From the NCBI GenBank assembly GCA_946902985.2, contig OX336389.2, positions 146,681,099 through 146,745,098 on the forward strand: a DNA stretch of 64,000 bases, in the 5' to 3' direction. The stretch is from Meconema thalassinum. Taxonomy: Eukaryota > Arthropoda > Insecta > Orthoptera > Tettigoniidae. The translations under genes and the position numbers were made by a program. Under the pieces are notes generated by a model. The model had not been told where the DNA came from. It ran no database searches and worked only from the letters and a program-made list of their open reading frames with translations. Positions 33,576 to 44,816 of the stretch are shown piece after piece (position 1 is the stretch's first letter; each line of letters begins with the position of its first letter).

Positions 33576-35300
33576 TTTTTTTAAAATAATGATAACCATT
33601 CGTTAATTTTTTCATTTTCACATTTCACACATTGCCATTTGTCAATTTTCAATTTGCATTTTTTTGATTGTCAGTTTGACGTTTTTGAATTTAATGATAT
33701 GGAAACATGGATTTTCCATTTTGTTGTTTACACATTTGTCAATTTCCCATTTATATATTTTTTGTCAGTTTAAAGTTTTTAAATTTTGACGATATGGAAA
33801 CATGGATTTTCCTTGTCATGTTTTTGTAAATGATCTTGATACGAGTGCTCTACCATGGCAATAGTACAGTCTGTTTATGTATTTGCAGAAACGTAGAGGT
33901 GTATTTTTTATGCAAGTAATAGTGTTTTACAAAATAACGACTATCTACCACTGCATTTGAAAAAAAACCATTGAAGAACCGAAATTAAATTCCCCCTCCC
34001 CACCCTACCTCATTGTATTTTCTCTGGTCAAACAATCAATGACACACACACACGCACATACACAAACTCATTCTCTCTCTCGCTTTTTCTGTGCAGTCAT
34101 ACATTCACATTACCATGCCTGTCTTTTAGAACAAACACAACCACTCTATTTATCCTGAAAATATCCTTGACATGCACACTCATCCCAAGGAACTTTTAGT
34201 TATACATTTAACATTCACCATTACAAAAAAAATGTTTCCACTATTTACAAAAAATATTATTTACAATTACAAAAATGAATATTTACAAAATACTAAATCA
34301 ACTAAATCTACTGGTTACAAAAAGCCATGTCTCTAAACAATAAAATATAGAAATCACACCTCCTCCTTGTGGTCAGAACCCCATGGTTGCCTAAGGCATA
34401 GGTCATTCGTCTGCACGCATTTGTTATCCATCAAGGCAAAAGTGCATTTTCTCTGTTCCGCAAGATACAAATTATGGTTGCTGGATTGTATCCTGCACTG
34501 TTTATGCGACATAGCTTTGCCAGTTCATAAAACCGTTAGGTAGGTCTCTACAGATAGCGATTTTACCACTGCTCTATCTACGCTTTTTTTCTTTGCTCCC
34601 TTACAGTTTAGTGTGCGATGGGCAGCATTAACTGTATATCAAACCCAGTCCACCTTTGTATTTGTAACCCAAGTAATAATTTGAAAATAGACAAGTGTAA
34701 TCGGTTTTAAACATTATCTTTGCTTTTTTATATGTTTATGACTTGCATATTAACCTGAAATCAACCCTAGTCTACCTTAGTGAAAGGCTATCAGCTTAAC
34801 CACTGCGCCACCATATCCTTCATTCTTAGTTTGATTCGTCCTAGGCCTTAGAGCTGGAGAACGAGTTAAGATCTCCAATGCAAGAGGCACATGTGCTCGC
34901 CACTGCAGCACAAAATGGTTAGCTGGTAATATTAGACAACCGAAAATGATTGTATTTCTGTTAGCCAAGCATTTCTGTCATTTGTTCACTGTGTGAGCAC
35001 TGCCAGCAAGACAGTTTAGTTTAGAACAAGCGAGTGTGTGTGTATAGATCATTAGCCTCAAGTATTTAAAGATTGATGTGTGTAGCGACCATCTTGTCCC
35101 AGTAACCACTGAGCAAGTTTTAATAGTCAGCCCATAAAACAGCATAGGATAGTTGTGTGTGGTTCATGTACTTGGGTGTGTGCAATAGCACCATGCACTA
35201 GATTTACCTTATCCTCTGTAGGTAGAGCGTAACCCTTTCCTTTTTGACATCACCAATGACCACATCCACCCACAAGTATTACACTTAAACCCGTTACTTG
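33576..35300. other. unrecognised DNA with short direct repeats
   Basis: No gene is supported. A block containing GATATGGAAACATGGATTTTCC occurs twice (about 33698 and 33790), giving a ~95-bp direct repeat. A (CA)n-like stretch lies near 34041-34066. A tRNA-like box (GGCTATCAGCTTAACCACTGCGCCACC) near 34786-34812 is probably an old SINE fragment on the minus strand. Confidence 0.5.
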
Positions 35301-35308
35301 TTTTCAAT

Positions 35309-35374
35309 TATGTTTGGTTCGGTTTAGTTCGGTTTAGTTGGATTTGATTCAGCTTTGTTCAGTTTAGTTCGATG
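35309..35374 (+). repeat. degenerate ~10-bp minisatellite (TTCGGTTTAG-like)
   Basis: Successive units such as TTCGGTTTAG, TTCGGTTTAG, TTGGATTTGA, TTCAGCTTTG and TTCAGTTTAG. Low copy number, no coding content. Confidence 0.7.
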
Positions 35375-35671
35375 TAATCACCATTTTGTGTCTTAGATAT
35401 CCTCTTTAACCATTCAATTAAAGATAGTCTACTATTAATTCTTGAATCGATAAATCAGATTTTATGTACATCGTTTGTCATTTTTTAACCCATGCCTGCA
35501 ACCTATGCTTTCCCAGTACTGCAGATTGATCTGAAAACAAGTCCCAATGTTGAAAGACTTGTCAGTCACCATACATGTAGCCCACAATAATTCTTTCTCT
35601 AACTAGCTATGTTTCATCACTCACGGTAATCATCTCACATGTCCGTATCCGATTATTAGTTAATAATATCT

Positions 35672-37110
35672 CAGATCGATGACCTTGATGTACTGGGTAT
35701 TTTGGGTAAATTCATTGGCCATGGGAAACGGTTGACCATTCGTAGTCCTTTGACACCTCACTTGACCATCTCTGAATGTTAGTTTATAAAATCTTAGGTC
35801 GATGACCTTGCTGTTTTGGGCCTTTTGGGTAAATTCGCTGGCCATGGAAAAAGGTTGGCCATCCTGAGTCCTATGACACCTCGCTTGACCCTCTCTGATT
35901 ATTAGTTAGCGAGATATAAACAAAAGTGCAGTTAGGCCCTTTTGACAAAAATGAATAATACATTCAAAAATAGGGCGTCACCAAATCCAACGAACCCTCA
36001 TACAAGTCCCTAGCCTTATTGGTTCATGAGATATTAAAAAGCAGGTGACCTATTAGTTTTGGATCTTTTGGTTATTGTTTTAAATAACTTATCTATAAAT
36101 CATTATTCAAAAAGACCACCCTGTTACAAAAAAAAAAACAAGTGGGCATGCGTAAAAACAAAAAACAAAAAATAATAAATCATAGTGGCATCCAGGACTA
36201 TGCATATTCTTCATGTGGAACAACGTTTAATTTCATATTAGCATTGAAAGTAGTGCTAGGTCACGGGTTCTGCGCCACTTTTCATTGAGCCACCCTCGTA
36301 GCGGCCCCGAACCTTATATCTCGCTAACCAATCATGGGATTTGAACATACAGGGTGTCCTAGCACTCGTAGTGACGCCCCCTACTTTCCTATAGTCGCTT
36401 TATTTAATTAAAAGACCAAAACTAAAAGGTCATTCACGAGTAGTGGGGTAGTGTTGGTTTTCTCAAGTGGCGCTCGTGTTTGAATATGTATGCCTATGTT
36501 GGGAAAGGGTTAGATGGTGAGGCACGAGTAGGGTCGAATGAGAGGTCGTTTAGATGGTATTTTTTCCGCTCTATGTGATGGTGAGGTTATATTTTAAAAT
36601 GGGTGGCATTTGGAAACGCCATTTGAGGTAAACGTGTGTTTTTGGACATTTTGGCGATGAGTGCTTTTTGTATGCATGCGTACTTGAGGGCTTTTGTAAG
36701 AGAGCGGGCTTTTTGAATTAAGATTTATAGATGAGTTTTTTTTTCAAAATATTTATTAAGAACCGCTTTTTAGTATCTCGCTAACCAATAATCGGATTTA
36801 AACATATGGGGTGTCGTAAGACTCGGGGTGAACTCACCTTTCCTATGAACGGGGTATGTCCACTCCAAAGTAAAAACTACCCATACCCGGGGGGTTAAAT
36901 AATATTTTTTTATATGCGCACACGGACGGCTTTTGTCAAAAGGACCTAACTACACGTTTGTTAATATTTTCTGAACCCCTGGTGGGATTTTGCCATAGGC
37001 AGTATTCTAGCCCTTGGGGTGACGCCCTGTTTTTGAATGTATGATTCATTTTTGTCAAAAGGGCTTAACTACACTTTTGTTCATATCTCGCGAACCAATC
37101 ATGCTAGGGA
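35672..37110. repeat. composite repeat block with direct and inverted copies
   Basis: Two ~123-bp direct copies start near 35674 and 35797 (CGATGACCTTG, GGGTAAATTC, TGGCCATGG, GACACCTC). A ~95-bp segment at 35886-35982 is present in inverted orientation at about 37010-37106 (TTTTTGTCAAAAGGG, TATCTCG, TGACGCCCT). A third word, TATCTCGCTAACCAAT, recurs at about 36317 and 36774. The inverted pair could bound a decayed foldback or TIR element. No reading frame is credible. Confidence 0.7.
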
Positions 37111-37164
37111 CTTGTATGAGGGGCACTTGGGGCGACGTTCCCCTTTTGGGGGTGAAACTACCCC

Positions 37165-38010
37165 TCAAAATTGAAAAATCCATATCTTGGAAACGAAGAA
37201 CCCTAAAATTAGGTGTGTTAGCTTTAAAAATAGGTGGTGATATAGGCTTTTACCTCGATTGGTCATTTCACCCCTAAAACAGTAAATGTCATGTTATGGG
37301 AAAAAACGTGTAACACCTAAAAATGATAAATGAACCTAAGATCTTTTGTTTTTGATGAAAAATAGCAGGGGCGGGGGGGCGTGAAAACTACCCCCAAATT
37401 GAAAAATCGATATCTTGGAAACTAAGAACCCTAAAATTTGGTGTGATAGCTTAAAAATAGGTAATGACATACGCTTTTACCTGGATAGGTCATTTCACCC
37501 CTAAAACTGAAATAGTGATTTTATAGGGGGTAAAAGGTGTTAAACGGGTAAAAATGATAATTGAACCTAAGATCTTTTGTTTTTTGATGAAAAATAGTAG
37601 GGGGGTGAAAACTACCCCAAATTGAAAAATCGATACCTTGGAAACTATGAACCCTAAAATTAGGTGTGATAGCTTAAAAAATAGGTCATAACATACGCTT
37701 TTACATGGATATGTCATTTCACCCCTAAACCAGTAAATAGTGTTTCTACAGTGGGGTAAAAAAGGTGTTAAACGGGTAAAAATGATAATTGAATCTAAGA
37801 TATTTTGTTTTTGATGACAAATAGCAGAGGGGTGAAAATTACCCCAAATTGTGAAAAATCGACATCTTGCAAACTTAAGAACCCTAGAATTAGGTGTGAT
37901 CGTTGAAAAATAGGTGATAACATTCGCTTTTACCTCGATATATTATTTCACTCTTAAAACAGGGAATAGTAATATTACAGGAAAAAAGGTATTAAACACC
38001 TAAATGCATA
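37165..38010 (+). repeat. ~225-230-bp tandem array, about four copies
   Basis: The block GAAAAATCGATATCTTGGAAAC recurs at about 37171, 37402, 37624 and 37855 (spacings about 231, 222, 231). Each copy continues with AACCCTAAAATTAGGTGTGA, GCTTTTACCT, TCATTTCACCCC and TTGAACCTAAGATCTTTTG. Divergence is moderate. It is satellite-like; short open frames inside it are not genes. Confidence 0.92.
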
Positions 38011-38124
38011 AGCGTTTTGTGAAACCATGCTTTAATGGACTTGTGTATGGAGGATTATCATTTTTATTATTATTATTATTACTAGGATACCATGGATTAA
38101 TGTGTGTATAGATAACTAACCAGT

Positions 38125-38346
38125 GGGGAGCATGATGGCGCAGGTGCTTAGCTGCTCGTCTTTACCCGGACGGCTGGGGTTCAAATCCTGGTGACAGCGG
38201 GGTGGAATTTTCACCTGAAAAATCACGTGGCGTCAGGAAGGGCATTCGGCCTTAAATCCCCGACCAAAACCAAAATGAGCCTGGTTGGCTCTGGTGACTC
38301 CAAATAATTGGGAAAAGCCGAAGAAAGAAAAAGAAGGGAAAAAAGG
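38125..38346 (+). mobile_element. complete tRNA-derived SINE with 12-bp TSD
   Basis: It is flanked by TAACTAACCAGT at 38113-38124 and 38347-38358. The head has GATGGCGCAGGTGCTTAGCTG (A box) and GGGGTTCAAATCCTG (B box, 38177-38191). The body contains CACGTGGCGTCAGGAAGGGC and ends in an A/G-rich tail (AAGAAAGAAAAAGAAGGGAAAAAA). Length is 222 bp. Confidence 0.9.
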
Positions 38347-38774
38347 TAACTAACCAGTAATAGTAAACATTGGTTTAAGGTGTTGAAGAAGTCAGGATGG
38401 CCAACCCTTTGCCATGGTTCACGAATGGACCCCAAAAAGTTTTACCTGTCAAGACTCAGTGTACCCTGTTGCAGCCTTTAGAAAAAATCGAACAAGGGGC
38501 CTCTGTGGTGACAGTCGAGTTATATTAATGATGCTTTTTAAACAAACATACGCTTGCATACTACCGCTGGGTTGAATCTGCACAGAGACACTGGCTTTTG
38601 TTTGTGTAGTGAGCCTTGGTGAAAACAGCATGGCGATCTTGTCAGCAAATTTCATATAACTCGTCTGCTTGATAGTGGACGTGCTCTGCACCGTGTTAAC
38701 ATACAGTACATGACTAGATAGTTGTTAGATAAGGTTTGACAAAGGCTTAGTGAACCTTATTGCAACCTTGAAAT

Positions 38775-38990
38775 GAATTTCTTGGTATAGTCGGGGTAGG
38801 AAGCCAAGACCTTAGGGTTGACAACTAAGTATGTTAACCACTACACGGTGAGATGGTCAAATAATAATGAAACAGAACATATAGAAAAGTTTTCTATAGT
38901 TTAACGAATTAGCTAAGAGCCATACCATGAGAGGTGTAGGTAATGGAAATTGAATCCTTAGCTGATGAACCTACTACATGTAAGCTATAG
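38775..38990 (-). repeat. tRNA-like dispersed repeat (also in palindrome arms)
   Basis: Plus-strand AAGCCAAGACC, TATGTTAACCACTACAC and GGTCAAATAATAATG match 47505-47690 and, reversed, 48900-49090. On the minus strand it has GTGTAGTGGTTAA (A-box-like) and GGCTTCCTACCCC at the B-box place, so it may be an old SINE. A LINE inserted at its edge (39005). Confidence 0.65.
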
Positions 38991-39520
38991 CAATGCCCGC
39001 CTATTCGATTTTTTTTATTTGAACCAAATCTACTTGTTAATTGTCACATTAACTCAGAGAGTCATATCGTGACATACAGACAATAAACACATAGATAACA
39101 TAAATTTCCAGTATGGCGTTAGATAATTAAACCAAATGTTCATTCGGCATTTCATAGCTTCCTCGTTATTTCAAAACTTAATAATTCTTTGCAGTAGTTA
39201 TCTTCATTCACAATATCACTGGGCAACGTTTCTGATGGAAACTGCACAAAGTCCTTTCTTAATCATAAATGTGGACACAGTGTTCTTCATTTTTAGACAG
39301 TTCTCCATGGGAGACACATCACAGAAAGAATTACTTTTATTTCCCTGTCGAGCCCTTACTGACTGTAAGAGTCTGTTTGTAGAGTTCTGTAGTAAGGAAA
39401 AAAACCATCAAACTCACAGGAAAAATCTACAGACAGCAATATGTGGCTGTACTGTAGTAATCGTATAGGCTACCTAGTTAATACAGATAGGCTCTCCTAG
39501 GCTTTAACAAGATTTATAGC

Positions 39521-40177
39521 TTAGGAAGCCGTCTCCTGTACTTGAATGCTTAATTTACAAGCATCTTTGTTCTGAATCTCGTCCGACGCTTTCTTATTCC
39601 ACATTGCCCTGATGGTATTAAAATATTTTGCTAATTGACCTGCTTTCCCCCATTCCCTTTTTAGTAATTTAATTAAAGTGTGATACTCATTTTCATTTTC
39701 TATTCTGTTTAGATCTGCATTGTCTACAAACTTTTCTCTTATCATTTTAATTTCCTTGCATTCCCTGATCAGGTGCGCTGCACCCATAACCTTCCCACAA
39801 AACAGGCAAATGTCCTCTTTTCCTACTTCTCTCAACGCTTTGTTCTTATACACCCCCATTAACCACCAAATTATCCCTCTCATTTCTCTTTCCATTAGGC
39901 ATTGAGGCATTATGCTCATAAAGTTCCTTATTTCGCAGAACTCTGTTAAGGTTCTCCTACTGATGCACTCTTCTCTTAGCACCTGCAACTCTACGCCATT
40001 TACCCTTCTACACACTTTTTTGCACACCCTACCTTGCTCTCTTTGTAAGTCCCTATCCCATAGATAACCCATTCCTAATCTTTCCAGTACACTTCTTACC
40101 CCGTCCACCCAGTAGCCCTCTTGCTGATGCTTCATTTGGTGCAGGTAGGCTACCTTAAGCATTTCCCCCCCCTCCAC
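39521..40177 (-). pseudogene. LINE ORF C-terminal part with zinc-knuckle-like motif
   Basis: A 218-codon frame that follows the connection region. It includes RREECISRRTL-like and MREMRGIIWWLMGVYKN segments, then CLFCGKVMGAAHLIREC (CX2CX7HX4C) at about residue 125. This is a cysteine/histidine cluster of the type found C-terminal to RT in several LINE clades, probably for RNA or DNA binding. It overlaps the upstream frame at a G-run (plus-strand C-run at 40166-40172), where the frame slips. It ends with a stop at 39521 and about 500 bp of 3' UTR follow. Confidence 0.75.
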
Positions 40178-40725
40178 CTGCTTTTAAACGAATCCAAGAC
40201 TTTATGACCTTGTTTATGATATGTTGTCTAATGCTTACATCCTCACACAACATTCTCGCTCCACAATTCGCCGTGCAACTAGGTAGCCCCAAAATTATCT
40301 TGGCAAACCTAATTATAATACTGTCTAGGGTTTTCGTTCCTTCCTCTAAACCCCATACTTCCACTCCATAGAGTGCTCTTGAAACGATGAGTGCGTTGAA
40401 CACATTCTTATACACTTTGTAGTCAAGATTCGGTAATCTATGCTCTAACACTTTAACATTCGCCAATGCCGCTAGCCCTTTCGATTTTGCCCTTTTAATT
40501 TGTTCGGTCCATTTACCATTGCTCGCCATTATCGTCCCTAGATACTCAAGTTTTTTCACCGTCTCTAACTGCGACCCATACATGACCCACTTTTCGTTCT
40601 TAGCCAGTTTAACTCCCTTTTTGCTGACCATAACTTTGGTCTTACTCGGGTTAAATTTTAAGTTCCAGTCCTCACAGTATCTCACAATATCGTCAATACT
40701 ATATTGCATATTATAGGGTTCGGTG
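40155..40725 (-). pseudogene. LINE RT thumb/connection region (3' half side of the inversion)
   Basis: From about residue 105 of the minus-strand frame: IDDIVRYCEDWNLKFNPSKTKVMVSKKG, KLEYLGTIMASNGKW, ALYGVEVWGLEEG and RFAKIILGLPS. This is the sequence that normally follows the FADD box of a LINE RT. The frame upstream of 40725 is antisense to the RT half and not real. It ends at a Gly run where a one-base shift leads into the C-terminal frame. Confidence 0.85.
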
Positions 40726-41188
40726 TTCTCGAGACTCCAGACAGGGTTCAGAAAAGGGATGAGAACCAGTGACAATATAATGGTGGTTAAAACGGTGATG
40801 GACAAGTACATAAGAAGGAAAAGAGGTAAGCTGTATATCACAGCTATTGATTTGGAGAAGGCGTTTGATTCAGTGAGCAGGGTAGCTGTCATGGCTAAGC
40901 TGGGAAAAATCGGGGTGTCACATAAAATGATACGAGCAATTGAGAATGTGTATTCCGAAGTGAAATGTGCAATTAAAACTAAAGATGATGTAATTGTAGG
41001 AGAGATAACGTCTAATATAGGATTAAAACAGGGATGCAAATTATCCCCGTTGCTTTTTTTTGCTATTTATCAACGATATTTCCGATTCAAAGGGCTTTGA
41101 GCAACGGTCCAACCCTTGCTTGGACAATTATGATATCCCGGGCCTAGCTTTTGCTGATGACATCCTTCTGCTTGCTCTAACAACCTAT
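40726..41188 (+). pseudogene. LINE reverse transcriptase palm (inverted 5' segment)
   Basis: Plus-strand frame with QTGFRKGMRTSDNIMVVKT, LYITAIDLEKAFDSV (first catalytic Asp), GLKQGCKLSPLLFF and, after a one-base shift near 41070, the box LAFADDILLLAL (41140-41180). These are RT blocks in normal order. Everything upstream of the fingers, including the endonuclease, is missing, so this is a truncated, dead copy. The palm is in opposite orientation to the rest of the same element. Confidence 0.88.
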
Positions 41189-41201
41189 AATGCCCGCCTA
41201 T

Positions 41202-43700
41202 AAGCTATGATATTAGAAAAAGAAATGTATGGCTTGTTTTAAACGGAGAATAATTGTTTACTGTGAAACACAAATCTGAATTTAAAAATAGTTTATGTCC
41301 TACATGATGTTTGAACTCTTTTTTTATTTATACTTTAGACAAACGCTAACATGGTTGTAATTCAGAAGCTATGGGCGCCTCCTTTCCAATCCTACACCGT
41401 ACAGTGAGGTTAAAATGAATAATGATCACGTTACAGACATCCAGTTTCAATGCCATGAGAAATAAGTGAACAAAGTATAAAATTCATGAGCCAGTGAGGA
41501 ATTCAACATGGTGTCCTTTGGACAAAAGAGAAGCGTTCTATAAACGTAAGCCCCAAGCTGACCTATCGACCCCCAATTGTTTGGGTCATCGTAAAGATGA
41601 AAATTTAATCTAAGCTGTAGCTAAAACTAACTACACACGTATATACTAGAAGAAGAAATGGAAAACAAAAGGACAATAGGCCAAATAAAGGACAGAAGGA
41701 CAAAAAAATGGCCCTAAACCCTCAAGAAAGTGGATTGAGGGAGTTGGAAGGAAGGGGAGCCATGAAAGGCAGATAGAAAAGTAAAATAGGAGAGGCTCTG
41801 CCCCAGAGGTAATGGATAAAGAGGAGGAAAACTGGACTCAGTGGAGAAATCCCTTGGGGTCGCCAACTTCCAAACTGATCAGCCGTAAGCCCCTTGAGGG
41901 TGTAGCCATATGCAGAATGCACCACAAATGGCGGGGGCTATATACAGCCTACCTTCTTGAGGGGACTTGAGCAAAAGACAGTAAATATCATGAAAATAAA
42001 AATAAGGCTGCTTCCTCACACAAGTAAGGATATCAGAAAAATAAATAAACAAGGGCCAATTAAGTTGCAAAGGGAAGAGACTCCCTAGGCCTCGGATACC
42101 CTAATCATGTTGGGGTCGGTAGAGAACAAGAGTTGAGCAAGTGTGGTCGACAGGAAATAACACAGAGAGGAGCCTAGCTCAAGTTAGTGGAAGCAATGAC
42201 GGACTCAGCTGGGACTCCGTGATCGTCAACCTACATGACACTAGATATGACGCCCAGGGGTGGAAATAAAGACCTCTTTTGTTTGATATCACTGGCTTTT
42301 AAGGACGGTAACACATGGCATGCCTTATAATGCAATACTGGTCCAAGGGTATGCAAAATTGTATTAGAAACCCTGCTAATAATAGTGTGCATGACCATTA
42401 TTAATTTCCCTAAGTATAGTACATGGGACTGATAACCATGATTTCCAAGCCCCTAAGTAAGACAAAAACAAATGATTTTCATTTTTCCAATGAGTTGGGG
42501 TGAGGTGAGTTTTCTATACACCAAACTGATGTGGTTTCCCACTTCTACTCCAGGCAAATGCACATTTGATGTTAAGAAAAGTCAAATGGTTTGCAACTGC
42601 CCAATGCTAGGACCTGATTAGTGGCTTTTAAAAATGGGATGGAATGGAGTACACTTCCCCCAAAACCATTAACAGGAGTGTTCGATCCCCTCAAGAACAA
42701 TTCTTAAAGTCAATATAAATGACTATGCACTTCAGGTAATGACGGTCTCCTCTCACCAATCCTACCCCTTGGTGGTGAAACGCACACTCTAATACATCCA
42801 TCATAGTGACAGGTTATCTGTTAAATACCTAACTATCCCCAGATTTACCTTGAATTTTCTTAAAATCCACTAAATTTTCCGCAAATTGACCAAATGACAC
42901 AAAATTCCAGCAAAATGCTATAAATGACTACCAGATTTATTGAAATTCCATTGATTTACCTAAGAATGGTTTAAACTACCTCAAATTCATATAAAATTAG
43001 ACGAATATAGATGAAAATTCACTAAAATTTACCAAACTTACCCAAAGTGGGCTACAAACCATGAAATTTATCCATTTTTTTTGTAAATTCCCTATATGTA
43101 CTCGAAAATTCCATAATATTGCCTTTAATAGTATGCTTTTATTGTTGTTGTTGCTCTTGTTGTTGTGGTTTCGTTTACCACACTTCCTGCAGACAAATAC
43201 TTGAACATGACTTTCTGATAGGCTAGGACCTCTACATTGGACGTTATAGTTGAGTTTCATTTTACATAAACTCGTCTCTGAGGTGGGTGTCAGAAAAGGC
43301 ATCCAGCTGTTAAAACCACACCCTGACATAGACTTTAATAACCTCTTACGTTGAGGTGGATAACACTAACGACATTGAATGATTGAACGGTTTCCTTTTC
43401 ACAATTCCTGTCTATACTTTCCTCTTGAATGTTGCTAAAATGCAATTAAATTTAATAAATACCTTAAGATGGTTTGATTTGTTTAATGATATGGTGTTGA
43501 TGATGGATATATACGTTAAGACTAATTTTTGTTAGGTCTTGGCTGGCCTTGCAATAAGAAATTGACAAACCAAAACATGGGTTATCTACCAGGGGAACAC
43601 TTTGGCCACTATGTTGGTTATTGACCAGTAAGTACAGTTCTTGTAATGAGACAGAAATCCAACACAAACAATGAGCTCGCGCGGCGGTGGAGATTGGTAC
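41202..43700. other. unrecognised DNA
   Basis: No gene, RNA or repeat family is recognised. Near 42830-43080 the sequence is built from loosely repeated CAAATTTACCTAAAATTC-like words. Around 43139-43165 there is a small TTGTTG-rich run. Confidence 0.5.
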
Positions 43701-43714
43701 CACGATGTACTGTC

Positions 43715-44030
43715 GGTTATGTAGGTATGTGGAATGTATATCACATATGGTTTACTTGAAGGTTTGGAGGTTCCATTTAAGATATTTCTACAATAAACCA
43801 TTTTCAAATGGTCATTCGTTGGTGTGAAAATATTTATTATATGATATTTTTGTAAACAATTATGATTTATAAAAAATGTATACGTTTACTGTATTCTTAT
43901 TTAATGTACACACTGGAGGCACTATCGACCAAAATACAGCACTATCTGGAATGTATATTGCATACTTGAAGGTTTGGTGATCCCATTAAAGGTATTCCTA
44001 CAATAAATGATTTTTAAGTTCTCGTTTTAT
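43715..44030 (+). repeat. two diverged direct copies, ~220-bp period
   Basis: The block GGAATGTATAT...ACTTGAAGGTTTGG...TCCTACAATAAA occurs at about 43730-43800 and again at 43950-44020, with intervening TTTAATATATG-like sequence also repeated. Low identity; origin unknown. Confidence 0.6.
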
Positions 44031-44400
44031 GGCATGATTATTTAATATATGCTATTTGCTAATAGGATTTGTCACTGGAATTATTTTACAAGTAGTTATT
44101 TTAATGACCAACAGAATTTATTGTTAACAAAGGCACAGCTCTGTTTGAAATTTTGAATAACATGTTACATGTTATACATCATATGCAACTACTGTAAGGC
44201 TTGTGATTTATTTAATGCCTTTAACCCTATATTAAACACTCAGTTTGTAATACTGATAACTGCAATGTTACGATAAAAAAAATTGAAACTGAACAAAAAT
44301 CTGCGTTGAAAAACCAAAAATTGGTTCAGCAAATATATACTGGGGAAAAGAAAAGTTTTGTAAACATTGATATCCAACAAGACTAATTAAATCAGTAACT

Positions 44401-44489
44401 GTCAGGGTGGCCGAGTGGTTAAGGCGTTTGACTTAAGATCAAATTTCCAAATATATAAGGAAGCAAGGGTTCGAACCCCTTCCCTGACA
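44401..44489 (+). tRNA. tRNA-Leu (anticodon UAA)
   Basis: A complete type II cloverleaf. The acceptor stem GTCAGGG pairs with CCCTGAC, and the discriminator is A (44489). The D arm is TGGCCGAGTGGTTAAGGC. The anticodon arm TTTGA-CTTAAGA-TCAAA gives TAA with G37. The long variable arm TTTCC...GGAA is typical of Leu. The T arm is AAGGG-TTCGAAC-CCCTT. No intron and no encoded CCA. A- and B-box sequences match Pol III internal promoters. No clear T-run terminator follows at once; the first long T-run is near 44559. It decodes UUA (and UUG by wobble). All stems pair perfectly, so it is likely functional. Confidence 0.94.
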
Positions 44490-44816
44490 TAACTATTGCT
44501 TGAACATTCAAGAAAACAAGAAATATACACAAACTATGTTTATCAATTTAATAATTTTTTTTTACAATAGATAGACACATAGAATACAGCTATTTTTGTT
44601 TATCATTTCTTTTAAACATAACACTTGTTAAAAATTATTTTTAGGGGATGGGGTTGTTGCTACATTGACCCATCACACAATAATAGCAGCTTTACGAAGT
44701 TCATTTTCTATATTTAATAGCTCTTTCTCATAACCAATATCACCAACCTGTTTACAGGCATGCAAGAGATGTAGACGTTCGACTAATATATTAGGATCGT
44801 TCCATTTGCTATTTTT

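Larger units (their letters stand above)
39005..41188 (-). mobile_element. 5'-inverted (twin-primed) LINE insertion
   Basis: The insertion is bounded by an exact 13-bp TSD AATGCCCGCCTAT (38992-39004, 41189-41201). On the minus strand the 3' end is A-rich (AAATAAAAAAAATCG) right before the TSD. The 3' half of the LINE reads on the minus strand (39521-40725), while the RT half reads on the plus strand (about 40726-41188). The two halves abut in the source element: both break ends share CTATAAT. That is the structure made when a second internal priming event inverts the 5' part. The LINE clade is unresolved. Confidence 0.92.
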
